Positions 1 to 6,192 of a stretch of DNA of 7,433 bases are shown piece after piece. How positions within the stretch are numbered: position 1 is the first letter of the stretch; every line of letters begins with the position of its first letter. Origin of the DNA: Cytophagales bacterium (GTDB lineage Bacteria > Bacteroidota > Bacteroidia > Cytophagales > JAAEPT01); NCBI GenBank assembly GCA_011524675.1, contig WTJX01000169.1, forward strand, positions 1 to 7,433, in the 5' to 3' direction. Under the pieces are notes generated by a model, which was given only the letters and a program-made list of their open reading frames with translations, did not search any database and was not told the origin of the DNA. A program made the position numbers and the translations under genes.

Positions 1-68
1 CTCTTTTGAGGGTATTTATTACATACTTTAGTCTTACTTAAGATAACAAAGTAGGATTAGTCAACGCG

Positions 69-102
69 AGACATGACAGGAATTAAAATGTCTGTCATGT
101 CT
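69..102. promoter_or_regulatory. Perfect 11-bp inverted repeat upstream of the YeiH-family gene
   Basis: The left arm AGACATGACAG (69-79) is matched exactly by the right arm CTGTCATGTCT (92-102) across a 12-nt spacer. The right arm ends 40 nt before the ATG of the transporter gene. No T-run follows on the + strand, which argues against a classical intrinsic terminator and favours an operator or a structured leader; this is inference. A weak -7-like TACTTTAG lies at 24-31 with a TTTG at 5-8, but the 15-nt gap is short for a Bacteroidota promoter, so I do not call it. It could also be the terminator of a gene that ends before the window. The rest of 1-142 shows no coding potential that I can support. 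Confidence 0.5.
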
Positions 103-142
103 TCAACATCACATCACCCTTATTTATTAGTACCTCCATCGC

Positions 143-1828
143 ATGTCATTCAAATCATTGTTCCAAAAAGAAGATTATTGTGCCATTTGGATTGGCGTAA
201 TCTTACTGAGCACAGCATTATTATTGTTTTCCCTCAACAAGCCTAAAGACTGGGATAAGCTCAAAGACTTGGACGAACAAATAAGTACAGAAAACAATAC
301 CAACTTCAAAACTACTTTTTGGTATCAGTTGATAGACGAGCAAAAAAGCATTGCAGGGTCAAAAACTAAGATAGGTAAGCAACTGAAACAGCTTACGGCT
401 AAACCGAGCAAATGGAAGACAAATCCGCTAGATGCTTTTTATGTATCAGCAAGCAAAGCCCAAGAAATCAGCGATGCATCAAAAGAAAAATTACTGGCAG
501 CCACGAATAAAACTACAGTTGCTTATGAGTTGGCTAGGGAAAAAGAACAAAAAGCCAATGCGGCATTGTATCAAGATGCAATGCTCAATCAAGAAGCTAC
601 GACTGCCATAGCTTCTTGGCGATCGGCAACGAAAGAATTGCAGGCAGTAGAGAAAAAAATCAAAACGAAAGCATCTAATCACTTTCCGTCTTTGCTGTTG
701 TTGTTTTTTATGCTTTTGCTTCTTTTTGGATTAGGCAAACAGGCTATGGGTACACCGATACTCAAATTTGCTCTTTCCTTTGCAGCTATTTTTGGATTAG
801 CCATTGTCGCTTACCTCTTGGGTGGTCAGCAAACGATCAAAGCCTATGGTTTAGGTTATGCTTTTTGGGCTATACTCATAGGTTTGCTTATTAGCAATAC
901 GTTGGGTACGCCTGCTTGGCTCAAACCTGCCTTATCTACGGAGTTTTATATCAAAACGGCTCTTGTACTTTTAGGAGCAGAAGTATTGATAGGCAAGGTC
1001 GCTGCCATAGGTCTGCCCGGTGTTTTTGTAGCGTGGGTGGTAACCCCTATTGTCCTTCTCTCTACTTTTTGGTTTGGGCAGAAAGTCCTCAAAATAGGTT
1101 CTAAGACATTGAATATGACCATCTCGGCAGATATGTCTGTCTGTGGTGTTTCTGCAGCCGTGGCGACTGCAGCAGCATGCAAAGCTAAAAAGGAAGAACT
1201 AACGCTTGCCATCGGTTTGTCTATGATCTTTACGTCTATCATGATGATCGTGATGCCTATGTTCATCAAAGCGGTAGGCATGCCTGAGGTACTAGGAGGG
1301 GCATGGATAGGAGGGACGGTAGATGCTACTGGCGCAGTGGTAGCAGCAGGTGCTTTTTTGGGGGATAGAGCGTTGAATGTTGCGGCGACTATCAAAATGA
1401 TTCAAAATATCTTAATTGGAATTATTTCTTTTGGGGTGGCGCTATACTTTTCTAAAAAAGAAGATGATACGACTAATGCTAATTGGAAAGAAATCTTCAA
1501 ACACTTTCCTAAGTTCATTCTAGGCTTTATTACTGTGTCTATAGTGTTTTCGATACTTTATGAGATATTGGGTGATGCTAAAGGCTATGCTTTGATAGAT
1601 CAAGGGGTGATAGGTAATTTTTCAAAAAACATTAGAGGCTGGTGTTTTTGCCTTGCTTTTGTGTCTATAGGGCTGTCTATCAATTTTAAATCGCTCAAAG
1701 AATACCTCAAAGAAGGTAAGCCTTTACTACTTTATCTGTGCGGTCAAGCATTCAATTTAGCCTTGACTTTACTGATGGCTTATATCATGTTTTATCTCGT
1801 CTTCCCAGAAATAACAGAAAAAATCTAG
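143..1828 (+). CDS. YeiH-family (PF03601, UPF0324) putative sulfate exporter with long N-terminal extension
   Basis: This is a polytopic inner-membrane protein of 561 residues. The core, about residues 200-555, has the YeiH/Cons_hypoth698 hallmarks: TPAWLKP (256-262), the SVCGVSAAVATAAA stretch (332-345), and GAWIGGTVDATGAVVAAG (386-403), which corresponds to the family's glycine-rich VxxTxxVVAAG motif. I count about a dozen hydrophobic spans. Family members are annotated as putative sulfate exporters (PSE family), and enterobacterial YeiH is tied to sulfite stress, but the substrate here is inferred only. A typical YeiH has about 340-350 residues. The extra N-terminus consists of one span (14-31), a lysine-rich, probably helical hydrophilic stretch (about 34-180), and a second span (181-197). 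The start is secure: an in-frame TAG at 128-130 leaves ATG 143 as the first candidate. There is no clear Shine-Dalgarno site. A small membrane protein gene follows after 1 nt. Confidence 0.88.
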   Translation: MSFKSLFQKEDYCAIWIGVILLSTALLLFSLNKPKDWDKLKDLDEQISTENNTNFKTTFWYQLIDEQKSIAGSKTKIGKQLKQLTAKPSKWKTNPLDAFYVSASKAQEISDASKEKLLAATNKTTVAYELAREKEQKANAALYQDAMLNQEATTAIASWRSATKELQAVEKKIKTKASNHFPSLLLLFFMLLLLFGLGKQAMGTPILKFALSFAAIFGLAIVAYLLGGQQTIKAYGLGYAFWAILIGLLISNTLGTPAWLKPALSTEFYIKTALVLLGAEVLIGKVAAIGLPGVFVAWVVTPIVLLSTFWFGQKVLKIGSKTLNMTISADMSVCGVSAAVATAAACKAKKEELTLAIGLSMIFTSIMMIVMPMFIKAVGMPEVLGGAWIGGTVDATGAVVAAGAFLGDRALNVAATIKMIQNILIGIISFGVALYFSKKEDDTTNANWKEIFKHFPKFILGFITVSIVFSILYEILGDAKGYALIDQGVIGNFSKNIRGWCFCLAFVSIGLSINFKSLKEYLKEGKPLLLYLCGQAFNLALTLLMAYIMFYLVFPEITEKI

Positions 1829-1829
1829 T

Positions 1830-2033
1830 ATGAAAGCTGTACGATTTATGATCGCTCTGAGCATTGTTTTACTGTTTTTTTTAGGGCTCATTTTTTTTGG
1901 TGATACTTATCACCCTGCATTACAAACAAAACGTAAGTTTATAGAAGAAATGGAAACTAACGCTTTGTTTTATTCTGAAAGTCCTGAAGCCTTGGAAGCA
2001 TCATTTGAACTAAAAAGGGGGATGGAGAAATGA
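1830..2033 (+). CDS. Small single-span membrane protein, function unknown
   Basis: This is a 67-residue protein that I do not recognise. It has a short basic start (MKAVR), one strongly hydrophobic span at about residues 6-23, then a hydrophilic tail of about 44 residues rich in Glu and Lys, with the segment NALFYSESPEALEASFE (44-60) likely helical. The predicted topology is N-in with the tail in the periplasm, though the lack of a clear cleavage site also allows an uncleaved signal anchor. The ATG lies 1 nt after the TAG of the transporter gene, so translational coupling and a shared transcript are likely. That position suggests an accessory subunit or regulator of the transporter, but this is guilt by association only. 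No better start exists upstream because the preceding gene occupies the space. A 13-bp hairpin 80 nt downstream probably ends the transcript. Confidence 0.7.
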   Translation: MKAVRFMIALSIVLLFFLGLIFFGDTYHPALQTKRKFIEEMETNALFYSESPEALEASFELKRGMEK

Positions 2034-2049
2034 GTGGTTTATCTATGTA

Positions 2050-2081
2050 TTCGAGTGTTCAAGTGTTTGTGTGTTCAAGTT
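2050..2081 (+). repeat. Degenerate octanucleotide tandem repeat, four units
   Basis: Four consecutive 8-bp units fit the consensus TTCAAGTG. The second unit (2058-2065) is exact, and the first and fourth differ from it by one base each. The third (2066-2073) is the most decayed, with TTTGTGTG. The repeat begins 17 nt after the stop of the small membrane protein gene and lies before the hairpin at 2114-2151. It is not coding in any frame that I can support. No function is evident. It may be slippage-generated intergenic sequence. Confidence 0.6.
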
Positions 2082-2113
2082 GATAGCAGTTTAGTATTGG
2101 GCTAATGATTATA

Positions 2114-2151
2114 AGAAGGCTTTGCAAAACCTTAGTTATGCAAAGCCTTCT
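2114..2151. terminator. 13-bp hairpin between convergent genes, probable terminator
   Basis: AGAAGGCTTTGCA (2114-2126) pairs perfectly with TGCAAAGCCTTCT (2139-2151) around a 12-nt loop. It lies 80 nt past the small membrane protein stop and 94 nt past the end of the oppositely oriented GH36 gene, so it could serve both transcripts. A short T-rich stretch (GTTTTCT at 2158-2164) follows on the + strand a few bases later. The - strand has no obvious U-tract, so its role for the GH36 gene is less certain. Confidence 0.55.
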
Positions 2152-2193
2152 ATGAATGTTTTCTAATCACAGAATTATGAGTTACACCCAATA

Positions 2194-2228
2194 ACTTTCA
2201 ACTTTCTATGTTCAAGCTTTCACTTTCG
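2194..2228 (+). repeat. Degenerate heptanucleotide tandem repeat (ACTTTCN), about five units
   Basis: Units at 2194, 2201 and 2222 read ACTTTC plus one variable base and are in 7-bp register. The two units between them (2208-2214 and 2215-2221) are decayed but keep the register. The repeat lies 17 nt beyond the stop of the - strand GH36 gene. Together with the octamer repeat and the hairpin it fills most of the 212-nt convergent gap, which holds no gene that I can support. Because the middle units are weak, the call is tentative. Confidence 0.4.
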
Positions 2229-2245
2229 ACATGGTGATTATGTAT

Positions 2246-4384
2246 TTAACTTGCAGTAATAGCGTATCGTTGATCTTTCGTAGGAGTTTTTAATGTTCCT
2301 TTCCACAAACCATTTCCCATATTCTCAAAGCTAAAATGTGTAGAAGAAGGTTTTTTCTTTTTGCACCATAGCAATATATCTCCATTTTCTTCTAAAGAAA
2401 TGACAACTTCTTTTTTACTTACTTTTTCTAAGGTATAAGTGGAGGCAGCCATATACTTTTGATCTCTTCCTATCACAGCCCAGCCGTCATGTATAGGACT
2501 AATCTGAAAAAGTAATTTCTCTCTTAGTCTTAAGGTATAGCTATGTTCGTCTGTGAACTCCCACGCTTTTCTATTGATAAAGTCATATACCAATAGATTT
2601 TTCTTAGTCGCAGTCCAAGGTTTTTCTTCATTTTGGAGCATTCCAGATGCAAAAGTATAGTCATCTGTTACCAATTGATCTTTTACAAATTCAAGACCTC
2701 TATTGAGGTTCATAGCCAGTACAGCGGCACTGTTGTTTTTGAGTGGAGCAATGATCTTGTAGGATTTATTGTCCTTATAAGGGTCTGAGGTGATATTGTT
2801 TACCGAAGGTACACCAGGTGCTAATGTTCTTATCAGCTTTCCATCTTTATACATCATAGGAGTTAAGTATTTACCATTGATTTTACTGGTTTCATCAGAT
2901 AAATATACAGGACCTCCCGCTACGGCTCTAGACATAGACATGAGCTGTGCAGAAGGAAGGTGGCTGGTATGAAACATGTCTTGATCTATCCAGTGAAGGT
3001 GTCCCATCCAAAAGGCATTGTAAAAATTTTGTACTAGCTCTTTGTCAATGCGTGTATCAGTTCTTTTGTAATCTACACTTCCTCTGATGAGGCAGCTATT
3101 CGTTTGATTAAATACATTGAAGCTATGCATGGCGATACAGTTGAGTAATCCAATATTATGCTTTTTGCAAGAAAACTCTAATGCAGAGTTGTTGTAGTAC
3201 ACTCCTTTAATTGCGTTGCTTGTTCCTCTATTGAATAAAAAATTGTCAGACTGAAAATCTACCTTTAATATGTCAAATCCATCTTTTTTAGTTTTTGATA
3301 CCATTTCTTCATAAAAGGCATTAGACGATTCGCGAGATATTTTGGGCATCCAAACGGTACCTGGTAGCCTCTTTCTAATAAAAACATTTTTGATGCCATT
3401 ATATGGTACATAAGGTTTTTGTTTCACGGCAGTGATATGATTTTTGAGGTTGTACATTTCATGCTTAGGATGAATACCGTCCATATACCCTTGAAAGTTT
3501 CGCCATACACCCATCCACTTTATTTTTTCATCTTTCATTTGAGTGATTGCACTCAATCCATTAGGGAACTTGGTTTTATCTGTATCAAATGTAGTAAGCT
3601 TTAAGGATTCGTGATCCAAATAACCATCGTCTATCATGACCCATCTAAACGGTAACTTACTTTGCTTCAAATCATTTATTGCATCAGTCATGTTTTTTTC
3701 ATGTATTTTGGTTTTGAAGTGTTCCCATGAACACCATCCCAAATATTTGAAGTTTTCTGGATACTCTTTTTTATCCCTCCACTGTATTCTACCTTTTATG
3801 TCTGGGTGTTGCATGGCTATATCCCATACTTTTTTTATAGCTTTGTATGGATTTTTATTTTTGGCAATAGCCATAAGAGGAATGGATACATCTTCGGTGG
3901 CTGTACCATAGGTAGCAGCTGTTAGGTATAGTCCATCCTTTTTGACAGAAAAAGTATTTGCTACTGTAGTAGAAACTAAAGGCAGTACCGCTATAAATTC
4001 TTTTTTGGCATTCTTAACCATCATAAAACTACCAAACATCAAATTATTATCTTCTCGTGGTAATTCAGGCTTATAAGCAAATAAATCCTCTTCTTTATGG
4101 AAAAAGATAGGCTCCATCCTATTACCCGATGCTAGGAATGCGGAATAGGGACGATAATATATTCCTTCATCAAAATCGGGTAGTTTGATTTTACTTTCAA
4201 ACAAAACACCGTCTTTGTCGGGTGTGAATTTTTGTTTTGAGAGGATGACGATACCGTCATGATCCAACGAAAGCGTGCCAGGAATCTGATCTAGCCTAGT
4301 TTCATCTGTTTGGTTTGGATAGGCACAGGCACCAAAAGTTATAACTGTAAGAAAAAGTAAAGTAATGTACTTAGTTATATTCAT
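2246..4384 (-). CDS. GH36/Sip1-like alpha-galactosidase, predicted lipoprotein
   Basis: This is a 712-residue glycoside hydrolase of the GH36 raffinose synthase/Sip1-like type, expected to release alpha-linked galactose by a retaining mechanism. Residues 1-20 form a lipoprotein signal with lipobox FGAC (17-20, Cys20 acylated), so the enzyme should sit on a periplasmic or outer-membrane face. After a beta-rich N-domain (about 40-200), the barrel shows LGWCSWEHF (215-223), WVMIDDGY (248-255) and DILKVDFQSD (371-380). Asp376 is the likely nucleophile. Asp438 in RGSVDYKRTD (434-443) is the likely acid/base. A beta-rich C-terminal part follows (about 540-712). The length suits the family. The acid/base motif reads SVDY rather than the SDDF form I expect in Sip1 proteins, so specificity is open. 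No SusC/D, regulator or second glycosidase is adjacent. Its promoter would lie in the 4385-4798 gap near an 18-bp palindrome. Confidence 0.82.
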   Translation of the reverse strand: MNITKYITLLFLTVITFGACAYPNQTDETRLDQIPGTLSLDHDGIVILSKQKFTPDKDGVLFESKIKLPDFDEGIYYRPYSAFLASGNRMEPIFFHKEEDLFAYKPELPREDNNLMFGSFMMVKNAKKEFIAVLPLVSTTVANTFSVKKDGLYLTAATYGTATEDVSIPLMAIAKNKNPYKAIKKVWDIAMQHPDIKGRIQWRDKKEYPENFKYLGWCSWEHFKTKIHEKNMTDAINDLKQSKLPFRWVMIDDGYLDHESLKLTTFDTDKTKFPNGLSAITQMKDEKIKWMGVWRNFQGYMDGIHPKHEMYNLKNHITAVKQKPYVPYNGIKNVFIRKRLPGTVWMPKISRESSNAFYEEMVSKTKKDGFDILKVDFQSDNFLFNRGTSNAIKGVYYNNSALEFSCKKHNIGLLNCIAMHSFNVFNQTNSCLIRGSVDYKRTDTRIDKELVQNFYNAFWMGHLHWIDQDMFHTSHLPSAQLMSMSRAVAGGPVYLSDETSKINGKYLTPMMYKDGKLIRTLAPGVPSVNNITSDPYKDNKSYKIIAPLKNNSAAVLAMNLNRGLEFVKDQLVTDDYTFASGMLQNEEKPWTATKKNLLVYDFINRKAWEFTDEHSYTLRLREKLLFQISPIHDGWAVIGRDQKYMAASTYTLEKVSKKEVVISLEENGDILLWCKKKKPSSTHFSFENMGNGLWKGTLKTPTKDQRYAITAS

Positions 4385-4453
4385 GTTTGTTTTACATTTA
4401 AATTTGTGTTGCTATTATAGCCTATTACAGCTTTCTTTCTAATCAAATGAATA

Positions 4454-4471
4454 TCATATGATATCATATGA
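4454..4471. promoter_or_regulatory. 18-bp perfect palindrome, candidate operator for the GH36 gene
   Basis: TCATATGATATCATATGA is fully self-complementary with no spacer. It overlaps a tandem duplication of ATATCATATG (4451-4460 and 4461-4470), so symmetry and repetition coincide. It lies 69 nt upstream of the GH36 start codon and just upstream of the TTTG at 4447-4444 on the - strand, where a regulator site would be expected. Binding by a dimeric regulator is inference. No regulator gene is in the window. An A/T-only palindrome with C/G at few positions could also arise by chance duplication. Confidence 0.4.
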
Positions 4472-4571
4472 ACTAAAGCCTGGTCTAATATACGTGTTTT
4501 TTACAATGTTATTGGTCTTTTTATATTATATTTCTAGAAGGCTTTACATAACAAAGGTGTAGCTAAAGCTT

Positions 4572-4592
4572 TTAGCCTTTAGCAGTTAGCGC
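4572..4592 (+). repeat. Heptanucleotide tandem repeat TTAGCNN, three units
   Basis: Three units starting at 4572, 4579 and 4586 each read TTAGC followed by two variable bases, in exact 7-bp register, and TTA continues at 4593. The repeat is non-coding and about 170 nt upstream of the tyrS promoter candidate. The constant five plus variable two bases resemble the repeat at 7384-7404 in layout (TTATGNN). Confidence 0.55.
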
Positions 4593-4763
4593 TTATTTTA
4601 TTAAAAATGAATAGTATAAGTAGTCGTCCAAAAATACTTATCATGTTGACTCATTACTAAAAAAGCTAATACCTAACAGTCAAAAGTTCATAAGAATGAA
4701 GAGGTAGTTCACTGAATGCATACATTTTTTTGCCTTAACTGTTTATTTAAAGAGATGAAAACT

Positions 4764-4771
4764 TATCTTTG
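4764..4771 (+). promoter_or_regulatory. Bacteroidota-type -7 element for tyrS
   Basis: TATCTTTG matches the Bacteroidota -7 consensus TAnnTTTG exactly and is the only exact match I found in the upstream regions of the + strand genes. The matching -33 element is poor: TTTA at 4742-4745 gives an 18-nt gap, while the nearest exact TTTG (4729-4732) is too far at 31 nt. Transcription from here would give a leader of roughly 20 nt before the ATG at 4799. Confidence 0.55.
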
Positions 4772-4798
4772 TTCTCTTATCATCATTGAAGCATAAAA

Positions 4799-6085
4799 AT
4801 GTTACAAAATTTTGTTGAAGAATTAAGGTGGAGAGGAATGATCCACGACATCATGCCTGGTACAGAAGAGCAGTTTTTGAAAGAAGTAACAGCTGCTTAT
4901 GTAGGTTTTGATCCTACAGCAGATTCTTTGCATATCGGTAATTTGGCAACGATTATGTTGTTGGTTCATTTACAAAAAAGTGGGCACAAGCCTATAGCCT
5001 TAGTAGGGGGAGCTACAGGTATGATCGGTGATCCGTCAGGTAAATCGGCAGAGCGTAACCTGCTCTCTGAAGAACAGATCAAATACAATCAAGCCTGCAT
5101 ACACAAACAGTTAGAAAAGTTTTTGGACTTTGACTGTGGTAAAAACAGTGCTGAGATTGTAAACAACTATGACTGGTTCAAAAATATTGGCTTCATTGAG
5201 TTTTTGCGTGATGCAGGTAAGCACCTCACTGTGAGTTATATGATGGCAAAAGACTCTGTCAAAAATAGACTAGAAGGAGGGATTTCTTTTACAGAGTTTT
5301 CTTACCAATTGCTGCAAGGTTATGACTTTTATCACCTCTACAAAAACAATAATTGTAAACTACAAATGGGTGGTTCTGACCAATGGGGTAATATTACCTC
5401 GGGTACTGAGCTCATTCGTAGAATGGATAGTGGAGAAGCTTATGCGCTTACCTGTCCTTTGGTTACCAAGTCTGACGGAAGCAAGTTCGGAAAAACAGAA
5501 TCTGGTGCAGTATGGCTAGATGCCAACAAAACTAGCCCATACCAGTTTTATCAGTTTTGGCTTAACTGCTCTGATGAGGATTCCAAAAAGTTGATTAGAG
5601 TGTTTACACTTTTACCACAAGAGACGATCGAATCTTTAGAAAAAGAACATGCTGAAGCACCGCACTTGCGTATCTTACAGCAAGCATTGGCAAAAGACAT
5701 TACTTGCCGTGTACATTCTGAGGATGAGTATGATATGGCGGTAAAAGCGTCCAAAATATTATTTGACAAAAAGGCAACAGACGTATTGAGAGAAGTGAAT
5801 GAAGCTACTTTACTTGCTGTCTTTGATGGTGTCCCTCAGATAGAAGTTGCTAAAGAAAAAGTATTGAGTTCTGCTACCGTAGCAGATTTACTTTCTGCTG
5901 ATTCGGAAGGGAAAATATTTTCTTCTAAAGGAGAAGCGAAACGTATGATCAAAGGCGGTGGCGTGAGAGTAAACAAAGTAGTGGTAGAAGACGCTGACGA
6001 AAAGCCAAGCTACGAACTATTGCAAGACAAGTACCTCTTGGTACAAAAAGGAAAGAAAAACTTCTACCTTATCAAGGCTGTCTAG
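4799..6085 (+). CDS. tyrS: Tyrosine--tRNA ligase
   Basis: This cytoplasmic class I aminoacyl-tRNA synthetase charges tRNA-Tyr with tyrosine using ATP. The 428 residues match the usual bacterial TyrRS length. The Rossmann catalytic domain shows YVGFDPTADSLHIGN (34-48), where HIGN is the HIGH signature. GGATGMIGDPSG follows (70-81), and the tyrosine/ATP pocket segment LQMGGSDQWGN lies at 188-198. KFGKT (229-233) is the KMSKS loop in the form typical of TyrS rather than TyrZ enzymes. An anticodon-binding helical region follows, then a C-terminal S4 RNA-binding domain (about 358-425) with AKRMIKGGGVRVN at 380-392. The start is firm: an in-frame TGA at 4787-4789 leaves ATG 4799 as the first start, behind A-rich sequence. 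It is transcribed alone, with a Bacteroidota-type -7 element upstream and a strong hairpin 16 nt after the stop. No T-box or other leader structure is visible. Confidence 0.97.
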   Translation: MLQNFVEELRWRGMIHDIMPGTEEQFLKEVTAAYVGFDPTADSLHIGNLATIMLLVHLQKSGHKPIALVGGATGMIGDPSGKSAERNLLSEEQIKYNQACIHKQLEKFLDFDCGKNSAEIVNNYDWFKNIGFIEFLRDAGKHLTVSYMMAKDSVKNRLEGGISFTEFSYQLLQGYDFYHLYKNNNCKLQMGGSDQWGNITSGTELIRRMDSGEAYALTCPLVTKSDGSKFGKTESGAVWLDANKTSPYQFYQFWLNCSDEDSKKLIRVFTLLPQETIESLEKEHAEAPHLRILQQALAKDITCRVHSEDEYDMAVKASKILFDKKATDVLREVNEATLLAVFDGVPQIEVAKEKVLSSATVADLLSADSEGKIFSSKGEAKRMIKGGGVRVNKVVVEDADEKPSYELLQDKYLLVQKGKKNFYLIKAV

Positions 6086-6100
6086 CCATTGTTTTCTAAG

Positions 6101-6155
6101 ACAAAAGGTAAAAGTCAACATTTACTATCTGTAAATGTTGACTTTTACCTTTTGT
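6101..6155 (+). terminator. Perfect 25-bp hairpin after tyrS
   Basis: Bases 6101-6125 are the exact reverse complement of 6131-6155, with a 5-nt loop TATCT (6126-6130). The stem starts 16 nt after the tyrS stop and ends with a T-rich 3' arm (CCTTTTGTT). Long, moderately A/T-rich perfect stems of this kind are common as intrinsic terminators in Bacteroidota. The 3' foot is only 37 nt from the start of the next gene, which leaves very little room for an independent promoter. Confidence 0.82.
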
Positions 6156-6192
6156 TATCATCTTCACTTTCAACCCTATCATCTAATTGCTC

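Larger units (their letters stand above)
4385..4798. other. 414-nt divergent intergenic region
   Basis: This A/T-rich gap separates the start codons of the GH36 gene (-) and tyrS (+), so it must hold promoters for both. I can point to a perfect 18-bp palindrome (4454-4471), a three-unit heptamer repeat (4572-4592) overlapping a small inverted repeat (GCTAAA 4562-4567 with TTTAGC 4571-4576), and a tyrS -7 element (4764-4771). For the GH36 gene only a weak candidate is visible on the - strand: TATAAT at 4419-4414, with TTTG at 4447-4444 spaced 24 nt away. I see no RNA gene, and no credible protein gene beyond a 17-codon ORF that I reject. Confidence 0.8.

Noticed and set aside
946..1395. 149-codon open frame on the - strand inside the transporter gene
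   Set aside because: It lies wholly within the conserved YeiH core, is antisense to it, and has the Ala/Thr/Pro-rich composition expected of an antisense shadow. No start context or family resemblance is visible.
3636..3911. 91-codon + strand open frame inside the GH36 gene
   Set aside because: It is antisense to the catalytic barrel, including the WCSWEHF and IDDGY motifs, so the - strand gene explains the sequence. The product resembles no family I know.
2114..4545. AGAAGGCTTT at 2114-2123 and 4536-4545, flanking the GH36 gene, as possible mobile-element boundaries
   Set aside because: It is only 10 bp, one copy is part of the terminator stem, there is no transposase or target duplication, and the codon usage of the enclosed gene does not look foreign by eye.
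4562..4576. Short inverted repeat GCTAAA/TTTAGC as a terminator or operator
   Set aside because: The 6-bp stem with a 3-nt loop is weak, has no U-tract, and its right arm is part of the TTAGCNN heptamer repeat, which explains it.
4607..4660. 17-codon ORF (MNSISSRPKILIMLTHY) upstream of tyrS, as a possible leader peptide
   Set aside because: It contains a single Tyr codon and no run of them. No terminator/antiterminator pair lies between it and tyrS, and the best tyrS promoter element is downstream of it.
6187..6192. TTG start two codons upstream of the chosen start of the Lnb-like gene
   Set aside because: ATG 6193 gives a normal signal-type N-terminus (MRFILIITCF). The TTG adds only two residues and has no better ribosome-binding context.
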